64,000 bases of DNA from Contendibacter sp031732755 (GTDB lineage: Bacteria; Pseudomonadota; Gammaproteobacteria; Competibacterales; Competibacteraceae), in NCBI GenBank assembly GCA_031732755.1, contig JAVMKI010000062.1:23540-87539 (forward strand). The letters are read 5' to 3'. Below are positions 44,461 through 51,829 of this stretch, one piece after another (position 1 is the first letter of the stretch; every line of letters starts with the position of its first letter). The notes under the pieces are model-generated. The model was not told where the DNA came from, searched no databases, and saw only the letters and a list, made by a program, of their open reading frames with translations. The position numbers and the translations under genes were made by a program.

Positions 44461-45353
44461 TCCGCAACTATGGATTTCGCCATCGCTTCAAATCCGACGA
44501 TAACGTCCAGTAATTCAGTGGTGATGGCTTCCTGCCGTTGCTGGTGATAAAGCGTGCGTAGCGTCGTCAATTTGTCCTCGATGTTGCGTTCGGCGTTCTG
44601 CATGGCCAACAGGCGGCTCGCGTGCTCGCTGGCCATGGATTCGGCGCAGGCGCGGAAGAAGGTGATGAACAACCACTCGCTCAGCAGGCTGGCCAACAGG
44701 GCAGTCCGGTCGCCGTAATGACCGGGCCGGGAACGCCCAGGCCACGGTTCCGGCCCTTGCAAGACAGCGGGATCGAGCGGCAGCAGCGCCAGCGTGCGCG
44801 GCGTCGGGCGCATTCCGGCCTGTGGCCGTTGCTGGCACAACAGCAACCTTTCGACACCCGCGTTCCGCCATTGCTCCAGCGTCGGCAACATCTGGCGCAG
44901 GGTGGACACGATGCCGGTCGCCGCGGCGGGGGTGTAAAAGGTCCGTTCCGGGACCAGGTTCAGATTCTCCAGCGCTGCCGCCAGCCGAACGCCCACCGCC
45001 AGAACGCGATGACCGTGCGCCGGGAATTTAGCCAGCGTCGCGTGGACCTGCGCGGCCAGGTCTTCGTTGAACCGTCCGCACAGGCCATGATCGGAGCCGA
45101 ACGCCACCACGCCGACGACGAATTTCTCCCCTCTGGATACGGCAAGATTGGATGAGGGATGGGCGGGGACTGCGTCGCCGTTTCGAAGCGCCGCCAGTCC
45201 CAGCCGTATCGCCCGCTCGTAGTCGGCGACCGCCGCGACGGCCTGTTCGTACTGACGGATACTGACCGCCGCCAGGGTTTTCATGGTGCGGACAATGCCT
45301 CGCAGATTTTCCACGGTGGCGACGGTGCGGCGCAGGCTGTCCAGGGTCGGCAT
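44457..45353 (-). CDS. atpG: N-ATPase gamma subunit
   Basis: A 298-residue gamma subunit. The N-terminal helix LRRTVATVENLRGIVRTMKTLAAVSIRQYEQA and the C-terminal helix RLLAMQNAERNIEDKLTTLRTLYHQQRQEAITTELLDVIVG form the central rotor shaft, and VVAFGSDHGLCGRFNED is the family signature. The C-terminal segment lies at the correct end for rotor contact with the alpha/beta barrel. It is the ninth and last gene of the N-ATPase set, 15 bases after atpA, and shares an ATGA overlap with czcD downstream. The sequence is more divergent than the housekeeping gamma, as is usual for N-ATPases. Confidence 0.92.
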   Translation of the reverse strand: MPTLDSLRRTVATVENLRGIVRTMKTLAAVSIRQYEQAVAAVADYERAIRLGLAALRNGDAVPAHPSSNLAVSRGEKFVVGVVAFGSDHGLCGRFNEDLAAQVHATLAKFPAHGHRVLAVGVRLAAALENLNLVPERTFYTPAAATGIVSTLRQMLPTLEQWRNAGVERLLLCQQRPQAGMRPTPRTLALLPLDPAVLQGPEPWPGRSRPGHYGDRTALLASLLSEWLFITFFRACAESMASEHASRLLAMQNAERNIEDKLTTLRTLYHQQRQEAITTELLDVIVGFEAMAKSIVAE

Positions 45354-45368
45354 GGCGGGCGACGGGGT

Positions 45369-46904
45369 TCACGCCCCTCGGCCACTGGCGGGCGAGGGGG
45401 TTGGCGTGGAGAGCGGCGCCAGCGCCGCGCGCAGCACGGCGAGCAAGGCGTTGCGGTCTTCCTCGTTCAGGTCAGCGCCCGCCGCGATTCGTCGGCTGAT
45501 TTCGATGCAATGGGTGGCCACCGCAGTCCGCGCCATGCGTTCGGCCTCGTCAATCCGCTCCAGAGGTACGGCATCCAACAAGCCCTGGGTGACGGCCAGC
45601 AACACCGCGATTTGTTCCGCCGCTGGCAGCGGTTGATATTGCGGCTGCTTCAACACTTCCCGCAACCGCTGGCCCCGGTCGATGGCGTGGCGGGTGGCGT
45701 CGTCAAGCCGGGTGCCAAAACGGGCAAAGGCTTCCATCTCCTCGAACTGGGCATAAGCCAGCCGCAATTCCCCGGCCACCGCCCGATAAGCCGGCAACTG
45801 CGCCTTGCCGCCGACCCGCGATACCGATTTGCCGATGTCCACCGCCGGCCAGATGCCTTTGCGGGCCAGCGTCGGCGACAGATAAAGCTGCCCGTCGGTG
45901 ATCGAGATCAGATTGGTGGGAATGTAGGCGGCGAGATTTTGCGCTTCGGTTTCGACAATCGGCAGCGCCGCCAGCGAGCCGCCGCCATGTTCCGGGCGCA
46001 AGCGGGCGGCGCGTTCCAGCAGGCGGGAATGCAGATAGAAGATATCGCCGGGAAATGCTTCCCGGCCTGGCGGCCGGCGCAGCAGCAGGCATAGTTCCCG
46101 GTAAGCTTGGGCATGGCGGGTCAGATCGTCGTACACGATCAGCACGTCGCGGCCCTGGGCCATGAACCACTCGGCGATGCTGGTCGCGGCGTAAGGCGTG
46201 AACACCTGCAAACCCGGTGGATCTTCGCCGGCGGCGACCACGACCATGCTGTAGGCCAGCGCCCCCCGCTCGCGCAAGGCAGCGATGACCTGCGCCACCG
46301 CCGCGCCGCGCTGACCGATGGCGCAGTAGACGCAGATGACGTTCTGATCGGCCTGATTGAGGATGGCGTCCACCGCCAGGGCGGTTTTGCCGGTCTGGCG
46401 ATCACCCAAGATCAGTTCGCGCTGGCCGCGTCCTATCGGAATCGTCGCGTCCACCACCTTGACCCCGGTCGCCAGCGGCGCGCTGACCGGCGCGCGGGCC
46501 AGAATCGGCGGCGCGGGCCGTTCCACCGGCCAGCGTTCGCTCGTCAGGATCAGCCCGCCGCCGTCCAGCGGTTCGCCGAGCGCGTTCACCACCCGTCCTA
46601 GCAACGCCGCGCCAACCGGCGTATCCAGCACCCGCCCAGTGCGTTCCACGGCCGCGTCGGCTCGCAAGCCGCCTTGATCGCGCAACAGCACGACTCCGAT
46701 TTCCACCGTGTCCAGGTCGAAGGCGATGCCGGTGGAATCATCGGCGAAGCGAACCAGTTCCATCGCCGCCACACCCGGTAGACCACGCACCCGCGCCACA
46801 CCCTGACCGACAGCGGTGACGGCGCCGATTTCCACCGGCTGCGCGGAGGGACAGTAGCCGTTCAAAGCGGCGTCGAAGCAGGCAAACCAGTCTGGCGGGA
46901 TCAC
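45369..46904 (-). CDS. atpA: N-ATPase alpha subunit
   Basis: A 511-residue alpha subunit. The P-loop is GDRQTGKTALAVDAI, VYCAIGQRGAAVAQV follows, and DVLIVYDDLTRHAQAYRELCLLLRRPPGREAFPGD is the alpha signature region. The glutamine of DRQTGK marks the non-catalytic site. The gene starts with GTG at 46904, whose bases overlap the atpF stop (GTGA), giving coupled translation. It is followed by atpG at 15 bases. As usual for this class it lacks the atpH gene between b and alpha. The C-terminus carries a few extra proline-rich residues (PTPSPASGRGA). Confidence 0.95.
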   Translation of the reverse strand: MIPPDWFACFDAALNGYCPSAQPVEIGAVTAVGQGVARVRGLPGVAAMELVRFADDSTGIAFDLDTVEIGVVLLRDQGGLRADAAVERTGRVLDTPVGAALLGRVVNALGEPLDGGGLILTSERWPVERPAPPILARAPVSAPLATGVKVVDATIPIGRGQRELILGDRQTGKTALAVDAILNQADQNVICVYCAIGQRGAAVAQVIAALRERGALAYSMVVVAAGEDPPGLQVFTPYAATSIAEWFMAQGRDVLIVYDDLTRHAQAYRELCLLLRRPPGREAFPGDIFYLHSRLLERAARLRPEHGGGSLAALPIVETEAQNLAAYIPTNLISITDGQLYLSPTLARKGIWPAVDIGKSVSRVGGKAQLPAYRAVAGELRLAYAQFEEMEAFARFGTRLDDATRHAIDRGQRLREVLKQPQYQPLPAAEQIAVLLAVTQGLLDAVPLERIDEAERMARTAVATHCIEISRRIAAGADLNEEDRNALLAVLRAALAPLSTPTPSPASGRGA

Positions 46905-47665
46905 GGGGGGCTGTCACCGCTGGGCGGAGTCAACGCCTGTAATTCAGCGGCGAATCCATCCAGATAGCTGTCCAGCGTCCAGGCCAGCCGCTGGCTGGGT
47001 GTTTCCAGGGTGATGCCCAAGGGTATGGTGGGGTCGGAGCGGAAATCCAGGTTTACCACGGGGCCGAGAAGTTGTTGCAACTCGACGGTCAGCGTTCGCC
47101 GCTGGGATTCCGGCAGCGGGAAGGCGGTGAGGATCGCGCAACCCTCTTGCACCGCTTGAGCCAGCGTTTGCCGGGTTTTACCGTCCAACGTTTGCAATCG
47201 CGCCAGCAAGGCCGCGGCCATGTGCGTTTCCAGTTCGGCGTTGCCCAAGTCGCGCAGTGCGCGCCGGGCCAACGCCAGCAATCGCTGGCCAGCTTCGCGT
47301 TGCAGCATTTGCCGATGCTCTTGTTGCTCGCGCTTCAATTCTGTTCGCCAGCGTTCCCGTGATTCGTCCACTTCGGCCCGCGCCTGCGTCAGCCAGGCTT
47401 GTCGCTGCGCGGCGACTTCTTCCCGCGCCTGCGTCAATGCGATTTCCCGATGGGTCGCCAGCTCCTGTTGGCGCGCGAGGTAGTCGCGCTGCAAGGCTTC
47501 GGCTTCGGCGATCTTCGCTTGCGCTTCCGCCTGGGCGGCGGCGATCCGTTGCTGGCGGGCGGCCATGGCGGTGAGAACCGGGCGATACAGAAACCGCTTG
47601 AGCAGCCACAACAGCAGCAGGAAATTACCGATCTGAGCGGCGACGGTGAACCAGTCCAGCCTCAT
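46901..47665 (-). CDS. atpF: N-ATPase long b subunit with delta-like C-terminus
   Basis: A 254-residue b-type stator subunit. One N-terminal TM (TVAAQIGNFLLLLWLLKRFLY) is followed by about 125 residues of charged coiled coil (AQAEAQAKIAEAEALQRDY onward), then a C-terminal domain of about 90 residues with NLDFRSDPTIPLGITLE, which recalls the delta-subunit C-terminus. N-ATPase operons lack atpH, and the long b protein is thought to fill in for delta. It should be preceded by atpE (c), but the gene before it here is yfdX on the opposite strand, so it needs its own promoter in the 47666-48136 gap. Its stop overlaps the atpA GTG start. Confidence 0.93.
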   Translation of the reverse strand: MRLDWFTVAAQIGNFLLLLWLLKRFLYRPVLTAMAARQQRIAAAQAEAQAKIAEAEALQRDYLARQQELATHREIALTQAREEVAAQRQAWLTQARAEVDESRERWRTELKREQQEHRQMLQREAGQRLLALARRALRDLGNAELETHMAAALLARLQTLDGKTRQTLAQAVQEGCAILTAFPLPESQRRTLTVELQQLLGPVVNLDFRSDPTIPLGITLETPSQRLAWTLDSYLDGFAAELQALTPPSGDSPP

Positions 47666-48136
47666 GCTAATGCTCTGTCAACACCAGATTAGATGAGATG
47701 GCCCCCCAACTTCGCTGGGAGACTCCAAAGGTTTGATGATTCCAAGCCATGGTAACGCCAGGGCATGGTGCATTTCCAAATGGAAACGCCCAGAGGCGAA
47801 GGTAGAGAATGATTTGCCAGAACTGGTGTTCGGTCAAAGCCTTTTTGAGGGAGAACCTGGCGGTTTGCCGGCGTGCGCCGCCTTCGGTGATGGTCTAGCC
47901 GAGATGGCCGTCCGTGGTCAAGGGCCGCTTCGTGGACCAAGTTGCCGCTTGGGCGCTTAAGTTTTCCTTAAGCTGAATGCGACACACTATCTACCTAACG
48001 GGACGGCGAAAGTCTCGCCCACCCAATAACCCTCTGGGTGCATCGGGGGGCATGAGCGAATGCCTGGTTTATTGACTCGCCGGAAAATGCTCTGCCCACA
48101 ACGATTGGATAATCTTTCTCTCCAATGGAGGTTATG
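47666..48136. other. Intergenic region between atpF and yfdX (divergent promoters)
   Basis: This 471-base gap must hold the promoter for atpF-atpA-atpG (minus strand) and for yfdX (plus strand). It contains a perfect dyad GCTTAAG-TTTTC-CTTAAGC (47955-47973). A second small stem GGCGA-AAGTC-TCGCC lies just downstream. Open frames of about 75-85 codons on either strand between 47689 and 47960 match no protein I know. This part could be a leftover of the event that placed yfdX and the CLC gene here. No promoter with good spacing was found by eye. Confidence 0.5.
47955..47973. promoter_or_regulatory. Inverted repeat, possible operator upstream of yfdX
   Basis: Perfect 7-base arms GCTTAAG and CTTAAGC around TTTTC. 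It is about 164 bases before the yfdX start and could be a regulator site or a remnant of a stem. It has no adjacent T-run on either strand that would make it a typical terminator. Confidence 0.4.
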
Positions 48137-48889
48137 ATGAATCTTCGAAAAACGCTCCTAGTCGCCATAAGCGCCACGGCCTTTGTCGCTTTGTCAGCAG
48201 TGGGGATGGCGGCCACCGATCACGACGCCCGTGAGCGTCTATTCATACGGTTGTCGGAAGATGGTTCCAAGGCGGCTCGTGACATTTCGCTAGCGCGGGT
48301 TGCCATTTTCGACGGCCAATCGCAAGAAGCCACCAAGCTTATCGATCAGGCGAAAGCGATGCTCGTCACCGCTGCCAAGGATGCCGACAAGTTGGCGATC
48401 AAAAAGCCGGAGAAAACCGAGACTGGGCCAATGGTTCCGATTGACGCCCGGTTAACGATGGCCGATGACTTTATCCTGACTGCGGAGAAGAGGGAGAAAA
48501 TCGACAAGGTGAACGAGCATCTGAAAAAGGGCGAAACCAAACAGGCGCTTGAGATACTGCGCCCGGCGGATGTGAACTTGACCTTGACGACCTTGTTCAT
48601 GCCAATTGAGGCTACTTCCAAGGCGGTTGACCAGGCGGCGGAATTGCTGGCCCAAAATAAATACTACGAAGCCAACCTGGCGTTAAAGAAAGCTGAGGAT
48701 GGCTGGGTGGTTGATTCGCAGAGTTTCGTGGATTATCTGGCCGATTTGCCGAAACTCGACAAGCGAGCGCCGGATAAGCAAGCATCGGCTGCTCCAAATC
48801 CGGCTAAGCCCGAAACGTCGGACAAACAAACGTCGACCGTCCCAAACTCGACGAATCCCGAGGCTGCGTCAAAACCCGAGAAAAAGTAG
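48137..48889 (+). CDS. yfdX: YfdX-family secreted stress protein
   Basis: A 250-residue exported protein. Residues 1-26 form a signal peptide (MNLRKTLLVAISATAFVALS, cleavage near GMAA-T). The mature part has YfdX family features: ARERLFIRLSEDGSKAARDISLARVAIFDGQ, then LIDQAKAMLVTAAKDADKL and IEATSKAVDQAAELLAQNKYYEANLALKKAEDG. A low-complexity P/S/K tail (residues about 215-250) extends the family core. In E. coli, yfdX belongs to an acid-stress gene set. ATG 48137 has GGAGG five bases upstream; ATGs at 48125 and 48134 are less well placed. It lies upstream of a CLC antiporter gene, with a terminator between, in the middle of the N-ATPase gene set. Confidence 0.9.
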   Translation: MNLRKTLLVAISATAFVALSAVGMAATDHDARERLFIRLSEDGSKAARDISLARVAIFDGQSQEATKLIDQAKAMLVTAAKDADKLAIKKPEKTETGPMVPIDARLTMADDFILTAEKREKIDKVNEHLKKGETKQALEILRPADVNLTLTTLFMPIEATSKAVDQAAELLAQNKYYEANLALKKAEDGWVVDSQSFVDYLADLPKLDKRAPDKQASAAPNPAKPETSDKQTSTVPNSTNPEAASKPEKK

Positions 48890-49278
48890 CTGGACGCAGG
48901 ACCTGCAAGCCGGGTCGGGTTTGCCACCCGCGCCCGGTGCAAACCATCCGGCGCCATGTTGTGAACGACCCCGCGCCACGAGCGATCCACCAGTCGCTCG
49001 TGGTTTTTTCATGTCCCGCGCGGATAAAGCGCGTCGTAGACTTGTACGGGACAAATTCAATCCGTGCATCGCCAATGGAATACTGACGACTTGCTGAATA
49101 AAACGGTCGAGGGTTAAGATCAAATTCAATCGGTTCAGTCATGTCAAACTCATAGCTCATCAAATCTATTTACGAGCCACATCAAGAGGATAGAGAGATA
49201 ACTTCAGAACGGCCAGACGATAAGGCGACAATTGACGCGCCGCGAAGCGAAATAACGCCTGGTGTCGTCGCTGGGGAA
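48890..49278. other. Intergenic region between yfdX and the CLC gene
   Basis: A 389-base gap. It holds a strong rho-independent terminator (48976-49009) that ends the yfdX transcript. The reading frame of the CLC protein stays open upstream from its GTG back to 49156, so the last 120 bases may be coding (see the CLC entry). The middle part, about 49010-49155, shows no gene or repeat that I recognise. The CLC promoter probably lies here. Confidence 0.55.
48976..49009 (+). terminator. Rho-independent terminator of yfdX
   Basis: Perfect 10-base stem CCACGAGCGA/TCGCTCGTGG with an 8-base loop, followed by six T residues (49004-49009). It is 86 bases after the yfdX stop. The stem is GC-rich and the U-run immediate, a textbook form. 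Confidence 0.9.
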
Positions 49279-50859
49279 GTGCGCAATTTCGTGCGTGCCC
49301 ACGAGCGGCGGCGGCGGCAATATCCACGCGCGGCGCTGGTGGGATTGCTGGCGGGCCTGACGGCCGTGGCCTTTCGCTACGCGCTCGATGAGGCTGATTG
49401 GTTGCGCGGTAACCTCATCGCCATTAGCCATTCCTATCCTACCTGGGGATTTTTCATACCCGTCCTGTTCGGTGCGCTGGGCGGTGGCATCGGTGTGTTT
49501 TTGGTGCAACGGTTTGCCCCCGAGGCTTCCGGTAGTGGGATTCCCCACCTGAAAGCGGTGCTGCACCGGCTGCGACGCATGGCATGGCAGCGCATTCTTC
49601 CGGTGAAGTTTTTCGGTGGCGTGCTCAGCATTGGGAGCGGGTTGACCTTGGGGCGCGAAGGACCGACCGTGCAAATGGGCGGTGCTGTTGGGCAGATGGT
49701 CAGCCAATGGTTCAAAAGCACGGCGCGCGAGCGCCAGGCCCTGATCGCGGCGGGAGCGGGAGCGGGTTTGGCCGCCGCCTTCAACGCACCGCTCTCTGGC
49801 GTGATCTTCGTCTTGGAAGAAGTACAGCGCGATTTCGCGCCCGGTGTCTTCACGGCCACGTTCGTGGCATGCGTCATCGCCGATATTGTGACTCGGCTGC
49901 TCTACGGGCAACTGCCCGCTTTTCACGTGGCCATTCATCCAACGGCGCCGCTGGACAGTTTGCTCGTTTTCCTGGCGCTGGGGCTTGTGGCCGGAGTCGC
50001 TGGGGTGGCCTTCAACCGTGCGCTGTTGGGCAGCTTGCGGTTGTTCGCGCGTGCTGGGCATTGGCCCCGGGGAGTGGTGGGGGCTGTCGTGGGCGCGGGG
50101 GTGGGAGGCGTGGGCTGGTTTTTGCCCCAGGTACTGGGTGGGGGGCATCACCTGGTCGAGCAAACGTTGGCGGGGCAGATGACCGTGGATGCCCTGTTTC
50201 TTTTTTTTGCGCTGCGGTTCGTCTTGACGATGTTTTCCTACGGAACGGGTGCCGCGGGCGGTATTTTCGCCCCACTGTTGGTGCTGGGCGCGCAGATCGG
50301 TCTGCTGACCGGCTCGGTCGCCAACTATTTTTTCCCCGCCGTGGCATCGGATCCGACCACGTTCGCCGTGGTTGGCATGGCGGCTTATTTCACGGCGATT
50401 GTGCGCGCGCCGCTCACAGGCATTGTCCTGATCGTCGAGATGACCGAAAGCTATTCTTTAATGTTGCCGTTATTGGTCGCTTGCTTCTGCGCTTATGTCA
50501 CTGCTGATTTTCTCGGCGATACGCCCATTTACGAGGCGCTGCTGGAACGGGATTTGCTGCGGAGCCAGGATACGCCCAAACTGGAAAGCAATCTGCTGTT
50601 GGAATTGCTGATGCAACGCGGCGCACCCTTTGAACATCGTCGGGTCGGTGATTTGCCGTTACCCGTTGGGTGTCTCATCATCACCATCGAGCGTCACAGA
50701 TCCAGTTACGTCACTGATCCTGACCTAGTGCTTCAGGCGGGTGACCGTATTACCGCGGTTATTTCACCACAGGCCGCCAGTGCCGCCGCTTTGTTGCGGG
50801 ATGGATTTACCGCCAAACACCATGGACCGCGTTTTTTCAGCGGGCGGTCGCGGCCATGA
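49279..50859 (+). CDS. CLC-type H+/Cl- antiporter with TrkA-C-like domain
   Basis: About 526 residues from GTG 49279. The CLC selectivity motifs are present: EASGSGIPHLKA (GSGIP), LTLGREGPTVQMGGA (GREGP with the gating glutamate) and GGIFAPLL (GxFxP). VLEEVQRDF keeps the internal proton glutamate seen in antiporters, so H+/Cl- exchange is predicted. The last 70 residues (HRRVGDLPLPVGCLIITIERH...AGDRITAVI) form a TrkA-C-like domain. The start is doubtful: no ribosome site with good spacing precedes the GTG, while AAGAGGA at 49184-49190 lies 8 bases before an in-frame ATA codon (49198). The 3' end overlaps the convergent atpE gene by 23 bases. Confidence 0.92.
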   Translation: MRNFVRAHERRRRQYPRAALVGLLAGLTAVAFRYALDEADWLRGNLIAISHSYPTWGFFIPVLFGALGGGIGVFLVQRFAPEASGSGIPHLKAVLHRLRRMAWQRILPVKFFGGVLSIGSGLTLGREGPTVQMGGAVGQMVSQWFKSTARERQALIAAGAGAGLAAAFNAPLSGVIFVLEEVQRDFAPGVFTATFVACVIADIVTRLLYGQLPAFHVAIHPTAPLDSLLVFLALGLVAGVAGVAFNRALLGSLRLFARAGHWPRGVVGAVVGAGVGGVGWFLPQVLGGGHHLVEQTLAGQMTVDALFLFFALRFVLTMFSYGTGAAGGIFAPLLVLGAQIGLLTGSVANYFFPAVASDPTTFAVVGMAAYFTAIVRAPLTGIVLIVEMTESYSLMLPLLVACFCAYVTADFLGDTPIYEALLERDLLRSQDTPKLESNLLLELLMQRGAPFEHRRVGDLPLPVGCLIITIERHRSSYVTDPDLVLQAGDRITAVISPQAASAAALLRDGFTAKHHGPRFFSGRSRP

Positions 50860-51115
50860 AGTGATTCCAGAACGGATTGGCGAAGATCAGGATCAGCGAT
50901 ACCACGAAGCAATAAATCGCGGTAGATTCGATCATCGCCAGCCCGACGAACAATGTGCGGCTGAGCGTGGCTGCCTCATCCGGTTGTTGGGCGATGGCCA
51001 GCAGCGCCTGGGCGATGGCGCGGCCCTCGGCCAGGGCGGGAGCGATGGTGCCGAGACCAATCGTCACGCCAGCGGTGACGATGGAGACGATGCCGATCAC
51101 GAACGCGGGATCCAC
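50837..51115 (-). CDS. atpE: N-ATPase c subunit (rotor ring)
   Basis: A 92-residue two-helix proteolipid. Helix 1 contains GTIAPALAEGRAIAQALLAIAQQPD with the polar loop QQPD. Helix 2 contains VGLAMIESTAIYCFVVSLIL with the ion-binding carboxylate E63, followed by S64, T65 and Y68, the EST..Y pattern of Na+-binding rings. E30 stands where Na+-type rings have Gln32, giving a second carboxylate as is common in N-type rings. Glycines of helix 1 are partly replaced by alanine. The start is GTG 51115, 11 bases after the atpB stop; a longer open frame upstream lies inside atpB. The coupling ion (Na+ or H+) cannot be decided from this alone. Confidence 0.92.
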   Translation of the reverse strand: MDPAFVIGIVSIVTAGVTIGLGTIAPALAEGRAIAQALLAIAQQPDEAATLSRTLFVGLAMIESTAIYCFVVSLILIFANPFWNHFMAATAR

Positions 51116-51126
51116 GAGTGCGGGCC

Positions 51127-51825
51127 TCACTGGTGAGGTTGGGGACGATGAACGCTCTGTTCCTGAGCGGCGGTCGCGGCGGCGATGAACACGGTCGCCA
51201 ACACCGCGAAAATATACGCCTGAATCAGGCCGGTCAGTAGTTCCAAGGCGTGCATCAGCGCCGGGAATACCAAAGGCGTCACCAGCAGCAGGATCGCGCC
51301 CACCACGGCGCCGCTCATCACGTTGCCGTACAGGCGGACCGCCAGCGCCAGGGTACGGGCCAGTTCGCCGATGAGATTGAGCGGCAACATCAGCGGAGTC
51401 GGTTCCAGGTACAGGCGCAGAAAACCGCGCAAGCCATGCCGGCGGACGCCGTAAAACGGCACCGCGCAAAACGTGCAGCATGCCAGCGCGGTGGTGGTGG
51501 ATAGCGAGCCGGTGGGCGGATGGTAGCCGGGGACGACCGCCAGCAAATTACAGGTCGCGATGAGCAGGAACAAGGTGGCGACGAACGGCAGGAACGGACT
51601 GGGGTCTTGGCGCGCGATGTCCCGAATCTGGTTTTGGACGCCATCGACCAGCACTTCCAGCAGATTTTGCCAGGGTGATAGTTCGCCGGTGATCGACAGG
51701 GTGCGAGTCGCCCAGCGGGCCAGACCCGCCAGCAGGGCGATGGTCAGCCAGGTGTAAACCAGCGTGGCGTTGATTTTCACGACGCCGAGATCGAGCAGGA
51801 TGGTCTGGTCGGGACTGATGATCAT
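51127..51825 (-). CDS. atpB: N-ATPase a subunit
   Basis: A 232-residue membrane stator subunit. The essential arginine is in GELARTLALAVRLYGNVMSG, the conserved a-subunit helix that faces the c-ring carboxylate, and LLTGLIQAYIFAVLATVFIAAA is the last family helix. PFVATLFLLIATCNLLAVVPGYHPPTGSLSTTTALA is the typical middle part. Normally it follows atpR directly; here an RND pump (HlyD-like and AcrB-like genes) stands between them, and the AcrB stop is only 4 bases before the atpB ATG. atpE follows at 11 bases. Confidence 0.95.
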   Translation of the reverse strand: MIISPDQTILLDLGVVKINATLVYTWLTIALLAGLARWATRTLSITGELSPWQNLLEVLVDGVQNQIRDIARQDPSPFLPFVATLFLLIATCNLLAVVPGYHPPTGSLSTTTALACCTFCAVPFYGVRRHGLRGFLRLYLEPTPLMLPLNLIGELARTLALAVRLYGNVMSGAVVGAILLLVTPLVFPALMHALELLTGLIQAYIFAVLATVFIAAATAAQEQSVHRPQPHQ

Positions 51826-51829
51826 GGTT

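Noticed and set aside
47689..47960. Short open frames that might be a transposase remnant
   Set aside because: Translations on either strand match no transposase motif that I know; kept only as an unexplained stretch.
48072..48113. TTGACT and GATAAT boxes before yfdX
   Set aside because: The spacing of 30 bases is far from the 16-18 needed for a standard promoter.
51116..51481. Longer frame before the c subunit
   Set aside because: It is an out-of-frame reading of atpB, and c subunits are about 75-95 residues.
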